The notes beneath the pieces are model-generated. The model was not told the DNA's origin, made no database searches, and saw only the letters and a list, made by a program, of their open reading frames with translations. Both the position numbers and the translations under genes were made by a program. A DNA stretch of 64,000 bases from Mesodorylaimus sp. YZB2_4 (Eukaryota > Nematoda > Enoplea > Dorylaimida > Dorylaimidae), in assembly GCA_030248295.1 (NCBI GenBank), contig JASANH010000737.1:1-64000 (forward strand), given 5' to 3'. Shown here piece by piece: positions 1 through 12,056 of the stretch; position 1 is the first letter of the stretch, and every line of letters begins with the position of its first letter.

Positions 1-370
1 TTACTGTGGCCAAGACAATATGTTTTGTGATTACTTCTGATAAAGCAAATACAAAAGGGGTCAAAAAAGTCGGCTGGCCAATTATATTTCATATGGGTCG
101 AGTCTCTCATATACCGTCTCTTAATTGACCAACGATCGAGATAAAAATCTCACTTGTCACACAATGCCATGTTGCTGCAAAGACCATAAGCACTGGCCTG
201 ATCATATTGGCTGCCTGAAAATATAAAAAAGCATCGAGTTTCGAATAGTTACATGGGCCTTGCCACTCCCAGTTGATCTCGTGTGCCAGAGCGGGATACC
301 ATCACTTTTCTCAATACTCCGACATCAGTTCTAAGCTGCACCTCGTCTTTAATGAGAACACATCAGTAAA
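1..370. repeat. Partial, rearranged copy of the long-inverted-repeat element at 9.7-10.7 kb
   Basis: Bases 40-125 match the right arm of the element at 9707-10685, sharing the stretches ACAAAAGGGGTCAAAAAAG and CATATGGGTCGAGTCTCTCA. Bases 195-300 match the reverse complement of its interior (10320-10410), including the motif around TCGAATAGTTAC. The two blocks have a different relative orientation here, so this is a rearranged or nested copy cut off by the window edge. No coding potential is seen. Confidence 0.7.
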
Positions 371-1400
371 TGGGCTTTATGACAGCGACTATATGTGAAA
401 GCATGTGGGCGGCAGTGCTAGTGGTAACCCTCGTAGCTCGGTAGCTCGAGCCTTCACGAACAATAATTTTGGTCCTGAAAGCAAATTTCTCTGGAAACGT
501 TCAGGCAGAAAAAAAAAATTGATTTGTACCTAGCATATTTTACACGAGAAAATTTCAAATCCTTTTGACCTCGTATCGAAAATAACAATGCTTTTGTTGT
601 AAGTTTTCGTTTGTGTGGCTGCTGTCTGTGTATTTGGTGCAAAACTTTCGATTGCTAGTCAACACGGCTGGGTTTTCAGTTCAAGTCCCACGTTGTACAA
701 GGTTATTGTTGGTCTTCGATCGTTCATGCTGCGAAAACTACTTCTTCTGGCACCGCCACGTGGTCCAGATAGGGGCCATAACTCACAAATGCCATTACAC
801 AAAGCCTGACGGAGACAGTATGCTGCGGCAACGCGAAGCGATTAAACTTTGTATAATAAAGACGGAGACTTTTTGCGTACTGTATTTGAGATAACCGATC
901 CTCCTCTTATCATTGCAATTTATCGAGCTATCAATCACAACTAGTTCAGATTGGATGGATAGCATCCGTTCCTATTAGGGCCAGGTTTTCCATTCTTGTT
1001 CATCCCTTAAAACGTAAATAGATCAACGTTTGATATTTTTAGTTATTGTTTATTTCGAGCATTTTGATTGCAACTTCAGCGACTTGTCATCGTTGGGGAT
1101 TGCAGTATTGATTAAGTGTCTAATGGCACACAAAATATCTATCGCCAGTTGGCCTGTATGAATAGTTTTCAATCTGTTTCTAAATCTTGCGTGAAGAAGC
1201 GCTTTTGGATCTGTCAATCATAGGCGATCAGAATCGGAACATGTCGACTGATTTTCGAGATCAGGAGAGGCACACAATTCGTTTAGTGCGGCGTGTAGAT
1301 TGAACCAAAGTGAACGAACGATTATTGAATTTAAACTCATAAAAAGCTGTGAATTCAGCGAGTGGAGTCGACGATGCCTGAAGTAAGCTGACTGCTGCTA
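371..1400. other. No gene seen
   Basis: Only short, stop-rich frames are present, and none shows conserved motifs or plausible splice chains. No repeat was recognised in this stretch. Confidence 0.6.
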
Positions 1401-1401
1401 T

Positions 1402-2072
1402 AGGCCCGTTCAGACTTCGGTGTGTTTGTGTGATCGTGTAAGTGGGGAGGTGTGGTTGCGGAGATTTCTTTGCTTACCGCTAGAAGCAGACATCTCCCAT
1501 GGTGGTTGAGGTTGTGGGAGGGTGGTTAAGACAAAATGGAAGTCTGCGAAAGAGAAATCATGAAAACTTAGGGTAATGTGGGAAAGCCCCTCCCAGCTGG
1601 TGTGTGTGGAGAGGAGATTTTGCAAATCTTCGAAGTACCCATACTCGGCTTGTTTTCAAGATCCATTGAGGGAAATTTTTTGCAAGAAAATTGATATCTG
1701 TAGGAAAAAATGTTCTCTTTCAGAATATTATATTAATTTTTGCTGAAATTGCCGATGTAATTAATAATTTTGCTCTGAGCGAAGACACTGTCGCTGGTGT
1801 GTTTTCCTGAGTGCACAGATATGTATATACCTACTACGCCTAGTTTCAAGATATAGGTAGATTGGATTGGCCCATTCGCGTAGACACTACGCGCCACTGT
1901 ACGCACCACTAGCGGCCGACGCGCACATCACGTGACTTTTATCTTTCACACTACCACAACCCCAACTCTCCTAGAAAACCCACCGCACCAACACAACCAC
2001 ATCTGGAGTTAGAATTGACTTTTCGCACTTCCACAATCACACAAACACACTGAAATTTGGACGGGCCTTATC
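1402..2072. mobile_element. Short DNA element with about 45-nt terminal inverted repeats
   Basis: The left end (from about 1402) and the reverse complement of the right end (to about 2072) share AGGCCCGT, then GTGTGTTTGTGTGAT, then a GTG-rich run, over about 45 nt with a few mismatches. A second, weaker inverted match follows inside (GGAGGTGTGG against CCACATC). The interior of about 580 bp has no transposase-like frame, so this looks non-autonomous, like a MITE. Boundaries are good to about 5 nt. Confidence 0.65.
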
Positions 2073-4193
2073 ACGTCTGTCATAGATGAATTTTCCCCTA
2101 GACGAGGGGCCCACACGGAGAATCCACCGTTATCCATGGATGCATAGTTTTCTTGCAATACGAGTACAAAATGCGGCGTACCAAAACATGGAGACGTAGT
2201 GGCAATGATCTAATCTTCTTCGTCAATGAGAAACGGCTGAGCACGAGGCGAAGCACAATCTAAGTTCACTGACGAACAGTCACCGGGTGCTTTCTGGTCA
2301 GCCTTCAGAAAGTTATCACGAAAGGAGCAGTCAGCTCGAGCAGTTGTGCAAGATAATGAACTGTCCATTATTCAGCTCGTCCTCTATCTCAACTGCCTTT
2401 TAACGAACATTTCGCTAGAAACTTCATATATAGTGATCGTTGCCACTATACTCCCCGTTTTTTCACTGTTGTCGACCACTTCGATTATTCTGTGACCAGC
2501 GAGTGTCTTGCGAATTGACCGATTGAAAGTGCGAAGTGCACTAGGTGATGCTGGCATAATCGTATCTATTTTGAGGTACATGCGTCGTCCATTTGTCCTG
2601 GCCTTACAGCTTTTTTATTCGATCGATCGATTCTGGCGTTTTCCCATCTGCTTGGAAACCGGGATAGAGCACAAACTTGTAATTATCGATCAATATCGCT
2701 TTTGTCAGTAATTTTTTAATTATTCGAAAAACGCGTCGACCTCTTGTTGCGCAAAATCATTCAGCTCTCTCGTGACCAGGATGGATTTTGACTAGCAAGG
2801 ATGAAGCATAAATACTGCCCTAAAAGCAACATCGCAGCAAATTTACGAATGGCTGGATAGTTCCAGCTGTAACTCGCCGATGTCTATGAGATCAGGCAAA
2901 AGCATTGCTTTGAGCAACATGTGCAATACTCTCTAGATTTTGAGCCTCAATTTTGTCTTCAGGCGCGGAGGCTAAGAACTTATTTATCCAGACATGCCAC
3001 TAAATCAAGGCGGTACGTCCACTTCAGCCTATGCGGACCCACGCTCTGAATGGGGCCCCCAAACATGATGTCATGAGAAACATCTCATTCGGACCCGTCA
3101 ATATGGCACATTTTTCTGGAAGAGAATTCTTGAAACAGGTTGTTTCTCAGTTTGTGCCCTCAATGTGGAAGCATTTTTAAAAATTATCAGCCAAAAACAG
3201 GTGCTATTTTGTGCTCGACGTTGGTAGGTTCGAGGACTTAAACACAATGTGGAAAAGAGAAGACTTTCACTGCAGGACTAGCAAATCAAGGTACTTATGT
3301 GCATGCGTGTTTGACATCAAGAATTTCAAGAGGCAGAGCTGAGTTCAGTACTAAAACTTCATGAAGTTTACCCCGCATTTTTCACCATAAGCCTTCACAT
3401 TTACTGTAAATCTATTGTGGATTAGCAGAGACATGAGCGCTATCGATGAGAAGCACCTTTGCTAAAATAGGACCACTTTGGACATTTTTCTGTTTCAGAC
3501 AAAAGTACAGCATCGCCGGACAGCTAGCTAGCTACCTCGCTCCAACTACCAGTACCAACCTGATCTCACTGGCCAATGTGTGCGCATTACACAATGTCTA
3601 GTCAAACCACGCAGGCAGTATGGTACTTTTCATAAGTGACCATCTCACAACATGGCACAAAATGGCGACACTTCAGCGGGTCTTTTCGACAGTCGAACGC
3701 GGGAAAGTTTTTGGGAGTGAATTCCCAATGCATTTTTTTAGGGACGGGGACAGGGCCCCTGTCGAACACTACTAGCCATCTCAGAACGTGGTGAAGTTTT
3801 ATCAGCGCATTGCACGTCTGGCAGTTGGTGACTCACCCGTCATCCCTCTGGGGTCGATAAATGGGAGGGGTCTTATGGGGCGGGGGTTTCGAATCCAGGT
3901 CCCCTTACGAGGCTCAGGTTGAGTGCGGTTGCCCCATGGGGTAACAATCGATATCGCAGGCTTGCGATTTACACGCGCCCTTGCCCCGCATGCACCCTGC
4001 ATTGACCCTAGTCGATGGCAAAAAGGGCCAAAAATCGACTCTCCTTGACACCAGGATTGGTCAGAAAAAATGAATGAAATTTGTCTGCTTTATCTGCATT
4101 CTTAGCCAACAACAGAATTCTGGTGCCACAAAGCATGCACAAAATCCTGTAGAACAAGTATCTTCCCCATCCACAGTCTGGCACGATCCGCAA
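2073..4193. other. No gene seen
   Basis: No open frame above 67 codons has family features, and no exon chain could be built. A GC-richer patch at about 3800-4010 gives a short Pro/Arg-rich minus frame that I do not believe is coding. Nothing else was recognised. Confidence 0.55.
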
Positions 4194-5112
4194 TCATGGC
4201 CTGTAGCTGTAATAGGCGCATTCTGGTCGGGGAGCAGTCAACCCGTGCTTGGCGCTATCGGTTTCGTCCAAGGCGAGCATCTCGCAATCGCCATTAATCC
4301 ACATATTGAAGCTGCGACACCATGGTTTTTCGGCGCAATTGGTCGAACAATCTGTGGCGCTGGATACCGACTGTATTTTCTCAATCACCATGCTTTGGTC
4401 CGCGCATTAGCTTGGCACATAGTCGAAGTCTTGGATTTTATCTACAGTTTTAAAAAATTCAGACTTTCATATGAGGGAAAAAAGACGGAAAAACAGCTTG
4501 CTCAGCGTCAAAAAACTTCAAGCTAATGTGAGAAGGATAGCCTCAGAGACTTCGGCGCTTACTTACTGAATACGGAACAAAGTACGTAAAATATATTCGT
4601 TTCATTGCACCTACGGTCGCCAAAATTTTTTGTTTTATTCCAAAGATGTCCGCATAACGAATCACCAGTGCCTGGATCATCGGCAAGGTGCCACTGCAGG
4701 ATTGTCTTGTCGAAGCTGAGATTTTGATCGATCGAGGTAATGTCAGAGTGAAATTGGGTGAACGGACCGAATAATTGGGTTGCATTGGCCATTGCAGTGT
4801 TCTTAATGGCTACCCAAAATCCAGATGTCGCGGGAAGTCCCTGGAAAAATCAATATTTCTGACCAATTAAGAAAAAGCAAGTCGAGCATACTGTCGAGTA
4901 ATTTTGAATCGCCGCCATTTCTTTGCTTGTAAAAATTTGAGTGAAGGTCGCATTATTGCTCTGGCATATTGCGAAGGCATCCAGCCAACTACTCTTCATG
5001 TAGCCGCCAGTGGTGTTGCGAGGAACGAAATAACAACGACCACCGTGGATTGTCCCTCCGTGAGTACTCTTGCACATTCGCTCAAATGTGGTTTGATCGA
5101 CGCAGTACTGGC
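4194..5112 (-). pseudogene. CTLD-PAN copy A, probable pseudogene with an in-frame stop
   Basis: This is the most diverged of four related lectin genes in the window. Exons are 5112-4892 (CTLD first half), 4840-4567 (CTLD second half) and 4441-4194 (PAN/Apple). Splice sites and phases match copies B-D, but exon sizes are 221, 274 and 248 nt against 224, 271 and 248. The CTLD keeps its cysteines (AFAICQ, SLCGHL, RRCNE, YVLC). In the PAN exon the codon after VPS, where B-D read PNSC, is TAA at about 4408, so translation would stop before the PAN cysteines. The frame reopens and reaches the family ending YYSYRP-stop. No good signal-peptide exon was found. A decayed match to it, without the ATG, may lie at about 5465-5505 (shared GATGACT). 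A truncated CTLD-only product or a sequencing error remains possible. Confidence 0.75.
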
Positions 5113-5736
5113 CTAAAACAGCTTTTTTTACTCACTCGAAATATGAGCTAAGCAGCTTTGTAGTGCTTCCTTCATCGAAATATTCATAATGAAGCTTCTT
5201 CATTTAACTGAAATATGATTAAGCGCTTGCACAACCATGAAAAATTGGAAGTAATCCGCAAAATACCAGAGATTTTGAGGGGCTCGTTTTTTTTATCAGA
5301 GCCTGTCTCCCATTTTGCAGACACTGGAAGCCAAACTATATGGAGGGATAAAAACATTTTCTAAACCTGAGTATGTCAGCGAGATCTGCAGCGTAAAAAT
5401 TTGTACTGTAAAACACAAATTAAATTAAACTGTAAAACCAACTATGGTTACGGAATAATGTCAAGTTTTTTTAGTCATCAAACAGCACAATGCGAAGGAG
5501 CGTTGCGCTATTGAGCAATGGCAGGAAATTCCAAAGTAGAAGCGAGCAAAAACGGTGATTCGGCTCATTAATGACTTATCTTTAAAAAAATTATAAAACA
5601 TTTATCTCTGACCTGCGCTCAAAGACACGAGTCCCTCAAAAAATCTGCTCAGACATTATGCAGCATGGTTCAAACAGTGGGAGACATTGGTCCCGCCTTG
5701 CTTGCAGGGGTAACCGAGGTCCCAGTTCTATTCTGG

Positions 5737-8700
5737 CTAAAAAGGCAGTTTAGTGAGCGCATTCGAGTGGGAGCTGGTGTCTGACGACAGTTCAGTAAGA
5801 ATGTCGCTGGCTCTGGGCGACTCAACCAGTGCTGTCATGTCGGGAGGGTCCTTCCGTTCTCGCCTAGCATCATCCTTGGACGCGTGCTGGGTGGGTGCCC
5901 TCGTGTTGCAGTCCTCATAGTTGAGACCCTCTGTAAGGGGGAATGAAGATCTAGTTAAATCCGTTACGCAACTGGGCATGACCTCGTCTGATGGTGGGCT
6001 CGAGTCTAATGATAGCTGATGATTGCTGTGTGTGGAGCTGGTTTCCCTCTGTGTAGTGTGTTATCTGTTCTGTGCTGGTGCACTCTTGCCCTGATAGGTT
6101 GGTGCCTTTTGACTGATTAGTGTTGTGCCAGCGCGTGCTCGGTGCGGTGGAATGATAGACCTCTTCTATAAGACACGAGGTCTTATAACACAGAGGGGGC
6201 GAAAAGGTCCTTACCTTTCACACAGCAGCAAATCGCAAGAAATACTGTAAGCATGAGCCAGATCATCGTGAATGGCCTTAATGCGGAAAGAAAGATTTTT
6301 GTTCTCCACCTAACGTTTTGTACCAGGCTACAACTGAACAGCGCAGCTTGCATTACAGCAAGAAGCTCGAGAAGACAACCCCCGTGGTGAAAATCTTGAA
6401 TTCGAGACGATCCAAATCTTATGGACTTGGACCAAATTTGTCTGGATCGAACAATAAAGATAGCCTGAAGATATTACTGTATAATCAATGCTGAGGCTGA
6501 ATCCCTGCTAGGCGCTTCGACCATGAGCAGATCCTGCTAGTACCAGTTTTTTTGGTCATTTTATGGCGGCGTACAGCTAAGCTTTAAAGTTTTGTTAGCC
6601 CCAAGAAATGATTAAAACAGTCCAAAAAAAGGAATTGAGTTTTTCAGTTTTCCAAGAAACATTTTAAAATCCTCTTTCCTTGATGTTGAAGACAGCCAGG
6701 GAAGATAGCAGGCACTACCTTATACCAGCGCTTACTTCGTATTAGAGATGTTGTATAAGAGCAGCCAGGTCGTCAAATTTTCATACAAAAGACACTACCA
6801 TGCCAGCATACTTGTGTCTCTACACGACCCCTGGGAACCATTGTGTACGTAAGTGACCCTTTTTTTCTCAGTTGGATTCCGAAGAATTGATTTTCTATGG
6901 TTTGTTGCGCGCGAGGACACTGTGTATAGCGGGTCATCTTATTTGAGGCATTGTGCAGGCAAGGGAGGGAGCGGCGTGATTTTTTATGAAAGCTGATAAG
7001 CTTACAAGGGAACATCGCCAACCGTTAAGTCAAACTTTGAGAAACCAAAAATTGTGATATGTTCCTGGGTGCAAAAGAAAGCTCTGTACCAAATGTAAGA
7101 GGCGTCTGGCCAACTGGTCAGCAGTGGTCAGCGTCTAAAGTCCCAAATTTTTGTGTGGTAACGAAGCTGAACTTTCTAAACTAAGTTTTTGGGTTCGGAG
7201 TGTCGATTTAAAGCTTCAAACACTCGGCTTTGGGGTTTTTTCCTGAAAAAAAACAGAAAATAAAGCGGAATTTGAAAATTTCATTTACTCTAAGCGCTGA
7301 CCACAACTGACCGGTTGGCCAGACGACTCTTATATTTTGCACAGAGCTTTCTATTACAACCAGGAGCATGTTACAATTTTTGGTTTTCCAAAATTCAACC
7401 TAACGGTTGGCGAAGTTTCCTTGTTAGTGGATAAGAATCCGCAGCAGACCTTGCATCTCGTGTGATGCAGTTGAAATTCTGCGTACTGGCCAGAATAGAT
7501 GGTGAGCTGAAGCGCTGATCTTAGCGCAGAAAGGTTGCAGAAGCCGTCGAAAAACAATAAGAGCAAGCGCCACTACGCAAAGCCCGAGAGTTAGACATAT
7601 CCAGCCCACTAGGACCACGAGCACAGGATTGCATGGTCCTCTGCAAGGATCAGTCGTCCTGTTGATATTGATGCAGAGAAAGCAGCTTCTGCTCAGCCCT
7701 GATCCGGGAAGCCTTGATCCGCCAAGTTGAACTAGATAGTTATAATCGATGACTGTAAATTCTTTCTAGGTAGAAAGAGCTAATTGCACATTGGACCCGT
7801 CTATGAAGCCCGGCAGCAATACTCAGCGCCTAGAGTCGTAAGTTCTCGAACTCCTGTATGGAAAGAAGAAAGAGTATTGGAGAAAGCTTGCAGATGCTAA
7901 ACCAGGTTTTAAGGTCCTACGCTTTGGACCCAGGTCCGACATCGGGTACCCGACCCTTACCCGACACGAAAACCCGACCCAAAAAGTCGGGGTTTGATTT
8001 TGGAGCCCCCAAAAATCCTGACTCTCACTTCATCCCACGGATGGACCAAAAGTTCTCGATACAAATTCGCTTATCAAACCGTTAGCCCACTTTCTTGCGC
8101 TCAACTCGCATAAAATTAAAATCCACCACTGCTGCTCAGTTGACCAGACGGGCTCGATATTTTTCAGAGAGCAAGTTTTTGCTCCTAACAATCACTGGCT
8201 ATGTCAACATCGACATGGTTGACGACGCTAACTTGTAGGCACCGGATCAGGTCAGGTTGAACCTGACGGTCAACCCGACCAGAGCCGAAAATCCTTGACC
8301 CGAAATTTCGGGTCAGGTAGACCCAGACTCGCTTTAGCAGCTAAAGTTCCTTGAGATAAAAGCCTTGCACATATCCTCAGAGCATGTGATGACTTTTCTG
8401 TAAAGGTGACTGTGTGGAAAATGATAGAAGCATTTCATTAAACGCATTCGAATTTTCATGTTTTGTTATCCCTAGTACTCCTTCCAAAACAGCATTTCTT
8501 CATATTTCCGACTATACTAGTCTAATTACGTGAAAAATACCTTGGTAGATCTGACGGCGACTAAAGGCTGTTTGTTATTTTTTGGCAAGATATAATCAAT
8601 TAAAATAATATAGACTACTTGCATAATTTTTGCAATTAGAGACAGGCTATACCGGCTGAATGTAGAAATACCCAAATAGATATTTACCCACCCAATAGTA

Positions 8701-11700
8701 TGCATCTCGTCTTCACAAAAGGTACTGCTTACAAAGTCATATTGTGCTGGCGTCATATAGCTCCAGTCAGAACTCTGCTACTAATGGAGGAATATAGAGT
8801 GCTTATGACTTTTGAATACAGCGATCTGTTTCGCAATGGTGACGTGAATGGTTGTCGAGGGGACTATTATTGGTGCAAATTTTTTTGTGGTTTGGGCTCA
8901 GACTGAATCGCAGGCTTTTCCAGCCAGGTCCCAAGACTTTACTTGTCACATTCAGGAATCAAATGTGATTGTGGATAATCCGAGGACCTGTTATCAAAGA
9001 TCATCAAGTCCTTCTCGGACTATGGCGAGTCCCACCATTTATCAGAGTTGCTAAGAGTGCCAATAGGACCTCTGAGATATAGACCTTTCTTTTTGCAAAA
9101 ATTACTCAGAAAATACAGATTGTCACAAATTGCAATTTGTCTGATATTCCTGAAAATGACGCAGAATTAGAACCTTTTAATGCATGGCTCTACACGCTAA
9201 TTGCATAAATGAGGCAAATTCCGCAAATCCTGGAGTTGAACAGATATGAAACGGTTTCAATAACTGCTAATAGTAGTAGCTTAAAAAATTGCTGTAATTT
9301 TGACCCGTTTGACCCGCTCTTTCGAAAAGTAACCCGACCCGACCCGAATATACTCGGTTCGATCCGGGGTCTAAGCTGGTGTGACCTGTTGTTGAAAAAA
9401 TTCAAAAGTGTTGGATCTGAATGAAAAAATGTTGAGATTTATTTTCGCCAAGATACATAGAATTTTTGCAAGAAGAACTGAATCATTTAGTTCAATTTAG
9501 TTGACTGAATCTTCTAAGATCCATTAAACTGTAACTGAAACAAAAGCTCAATATTATTTCCAACGCTGTATCAACGCTAGTTCAAATAAACATAGGTTCT
9601 CAGTGGCAATCTAGTACACAATGGCGCGCGACTTGTTTCTTTGTTTGTTTTAGGTTAGGGATCAATTACAACGAAAAATTGAAATTTCCCGCCGCACGCG
9701 CCGCTTATGACAGTTTACTTAGATGAAAAGTCCTCGACTTAAAGCCCTGTGCTTTAATTGTATTGACAGAAATTTCCTGATTCATGGCTTTCATTGGTTA
9801 TCTTCCCAAAAAGGCGCCAGAATAAGTTGCCATCACTTTCAACGAAAAGCTTTTGAGAGAGGGTTTCTGGAAGATTGGACCCAGGGCTGACCAGTCGACT
9901 TTTTCGACCCTTTTTTATGTGCTCAATCGAAAGTACTCGCAAAACTGATTGTCTTGGCCCAAATGAAATTTTTTTTCAGTGCCTATACATGGAAACATAG
10001 CACTTTATAGGTGAAATAGGGGTCACTTTGGTCAGAAAATCATGACTTGCTTATTTTGGGGCCTAGCACAATTTCGAAAATACAGAAATGACCGCTACAT
10101 TCTGAGAAATCGAAATCTTTCTCACTGAAATAGTTGCTTAGGGCCACTACATCACAAAACAGCTCGAAATTTTACCCCACGACCATAAATTATTGTGCAC
10201 ATGTGGGATAACTGAACCCCATTTAGGCAATCTTAGCCAAAACTGATCAGTAATTTTAGCTGTTGATCAGCTGCGCTGTGTGAGAGCGCAGCTGAGTAAT
10301 GGCATCCAGATTCGGCTCTCGAGATTAACTGGGAGTGGCAAGGCCTATTTAACTATTCGAAACTCGATGCTTTTTCATATTTTCAGGCAACCAATATGAT
10401 AAGGCCAACATGAGCAAGTTATGATGTTTTGACGAAAGTGACCCCTATTCCACCTATAATGTGCTATATTTCCATGTATGGGCATTTAAAAAAATTTTAC
10501 TTTGGCCAATCAATCAGTTTTGTGAGTACTTTCGATTCAGCACATACAAAAGGGGGTCAAAAAAGCCGACTGGCCAAGTATATTTCATATGGGTCGAGTC
10601 TCTCAGAAACCCTCGCTTAAGAGGGAGACTCGCTATGCACAAGCATTGAAGTAAGGAACTTTTCATCTATGTAAAACTGTCATGAGCGATTTTGAAGCTC
10701 AAAGAAAATTCAAATTTTGCGTTGTTCGAGCTCCATTAATTAAATGGTCAGTATCGCCTCTAGGGCCACCCATAAAGGACGACCGGCAAAATCGTGTTTT
10801 TCTGACTCTCCCTACCGCTACCCACTCAGCTTTTGCGATTTCAGTGAAGATCAGGGGACACCCACGATAATCCCTAGTTTTTGATTGTCCTGCTCCTAGA
10901 AGCTTATAACTAAAAACTGTTTTATCTTTGCACTGTCAGTCAAAGTGAAATAGTAGAGGCTCGACTGGCAATCGATACTCTGCACGGAGCCGGCAGCTGG
11001 GAGCGTCACCCGTCAGGGCGACGTTTCTGCCATGTACTAGGTCGGAGGACTAAGTAGGCTGCCCTGGGTTTCTGGCGTGGTGCACAAGCTGCACCGGTCA
11101 CTCCCTCCAATAATACAGACCCAGTCGTATTACAAAATGATACAAGCCGCGCGAGCTGGGCTTGCTTTGGTTCGGTTTGGCTCGGTGGCAGTAATCGATC
11201 TTTAGTATCGTGGTAAAAACTGGAATATGATCGATCTTAGTCCCCCAACGAAAAGTCTTTGGATCGACCCTTGATGATTAAAAATTAGTAATTTTTATCT
11301 AGAACTAATTGACTGATGATAATTTTGCGAGATGTCTCTTTCCAATTTTGTTAAGTGGACGTCCACTTGGCTTCAGCTTCCCAGCCCCATCCACTTCCGT
11401 TCACTTTCCGCTCACACCCCCCTCTCCCCATGGGGTGGACGTCCTTTATGGATGGCCCTATCGGGAATTGGCAGGTGTAAATAGCCATCTTCACTGCACA
11501 TCTCGGCCAAGTGATCCTCCCAGCGTTTGGGCTCATCTAAAAAATGCATTCAATTCTACATTGGGCTAATCCACTAGGAAAAGTTAGCACTTATTCTGTG
11601 AGGCTCTAACATTTCACAGTTTCTATGTGTTTTGAACTGTTGTGATGCTGCATACAAAACTTTCTGGAAAAGCTGATCAAAACTGTGCACCAGCAGATAT

Positions 11701-11874
11701 CACTGGGATAATCGTTTCACCTACAGCGTGGCTGCAGTTCCGCAGATCAGAAGACCACTGAACATCGCTTGTAGATATTCGCCATGCTGCAGTGAGTCCA
11801 CCTGAACAAAACATGACACAAAATCCGATCGCGACCACGTTCTTCCCGGAAGAATTTTCGATTTTTAAACGCAT
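5737..11874 (-). CDS. Proposed single-pass type I membrane protein, family not recognised
   Basis: Three exons are proposed. Exon 1 is 11874-11704 (57 codons): ATG followed by a hydrophobic run (NVVAIGFCVMFC) that looks like a signal peptide, then a short segment with an NCS glycosylation site. Exon 2 is 7765-7487 (93 codons) behind a very good acceptor (CTTTCTACCTAG). It carries a Cys-containing ectodomain with an NRT site and one strong membrane segment (VLVVLVGWICLTLGLCVVAL) followed by FRRLL. Exon 3 is 6048-5737: 103 residues rich in Ser, Thr, Asp and Pro, then a stop, as in a cytoplasmic tail. All junctions are phase 0 and give 253 aa. Exon 2 is the best supported, because a decayed second copy exists at 45.3 kb. 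The exon 1 donor (CCA|GTGATA) and the exon 3 acceptor are weak, so the chain is a hypothesis. I do not recognise a family and assign no function. Confidence 0.42.
7001..7426. mobile_element. Inverted-repeat MITE (GGCCAACTGGTCAG family), near-complete copy
   Basis: Arms of about 140 nt face each other. The left arm has AGGCGTCTGGCCAACTGGTC followed by GTGGTCAGCG. The right arm carries the reverse complement, including GACCGGTTGGCCAGACG. Both ends carry a variant of AAGGGAACATCGCCAA. The roughly 140-bp centre is AT-rich and non-coding. It sits in intron 2 of the proposed membrane-protein gene. Related copies lie at 39385-39535, 41690-41830, 58231-58740 and 58870-59010. Confidence 0.8.
7940..9395 (+). 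mobile_element. Interspersed repeat of about 1.1-1.4 kb, bounded by CCCGACCC-rich ends, copy 1
   Basis: From about 8340 to 9395 this segment aligns along its length, in the same orientation, with 35125-36175. Shared landmarks include GAGACAGGCTATAC, TCGTCTTCACAAAAG or TAGTCTTCACAAAAG, CAGGAATCAAATGT and TTGACCCG. The left end (7940-8330) and right end (9290-9375) are rich in the motifs CCCGACCC and GGGTCGGG in both orientations, as expected of terminal repeats. No frame longer than 76 codons survives, so this looks like a non-autonomous or dead DNA element. It lies in the long intron of the proposed membrane-protein gene. Confidence 0.7.
9707..10685. mobile_element. Fold-back element with arms of about 300 nt
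   Basis: The first bases (ATGACAGTTTACTTAGATGA) are mirrored by the last ones (TCATCTATGTAAAACTGTCAT). Matching continues inward through GGGTTTCTG/CAGAAACCC, the GACCC...TTTTTGACCC block, and the stretch around CATGGAAACATAGCAC. The arms run to about 10050 on the left and start at about 10420 on the right, with small indels. The centre has its own small palindrome (CAGCTGCGCTGTGTGAGAGCGCAGCTG, about 10265-10295). No coding frame is present. A partial copy opens the window at 1-370. Confidence 0.85.
10686..11329. other. No gene seen; hairpin-family fragment near 10985
   Basis: No convincing exon was found. Bases 10990-11015 (CACCCGTCAGGGCGACG) resemble the short hairpin repeats at 14565-14800 and 20985-21200. 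Confidence 0.5.
11330..11465 (-). repeat. GGACGTCC / GGCCATCC short repeat, copy 1
   Basis: Its reverse complement begins GGGCCATCCATAAAGGACGT and ends near AAGTGGACGTCCACTT followed by AACAAAATTGG. The same layout, about 135 bp with purine-rich middle and GGACGTCC near both ends, occurs at 47545-47680 and, more diverged or deleted, at 48745-48880 and 61625-61730. It looks like a very short non-autonomous inverted-repeat element. Confidence 0.75.
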
Positions 11875-12056
11875 ATTTAGCACCAGCTTTATTTACTGAA
11901 AAATTACAAATACCAAAAACTGATCCAAATATTTCATGTAGAGTAAAAAAAAACGAAAAAAAATTGAATGCAAATTACTATCGAAATGAAATATGAAACA
12001 AAAAGCTCTCCACGCAAAAAATATTGAAAGTCAAAATAAACTGTATTAAATGATTA

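Noticed and set aside
3802-4002. Possible rRNA or coding patch because of higher GC and an Arg/Pro-rich frame
   Set aside because: No rRNA landmark was recognised, and the frame has no start, splice or family support.
11888-11893. AATAAA on the minus strand as the SLC35D polyadenylation signal
   Set aside because: Uncertain: it lies between a strong acceptor and the ATG of the next proposed gene, so it may be 5' leader sequence. It was not listed as a feature.
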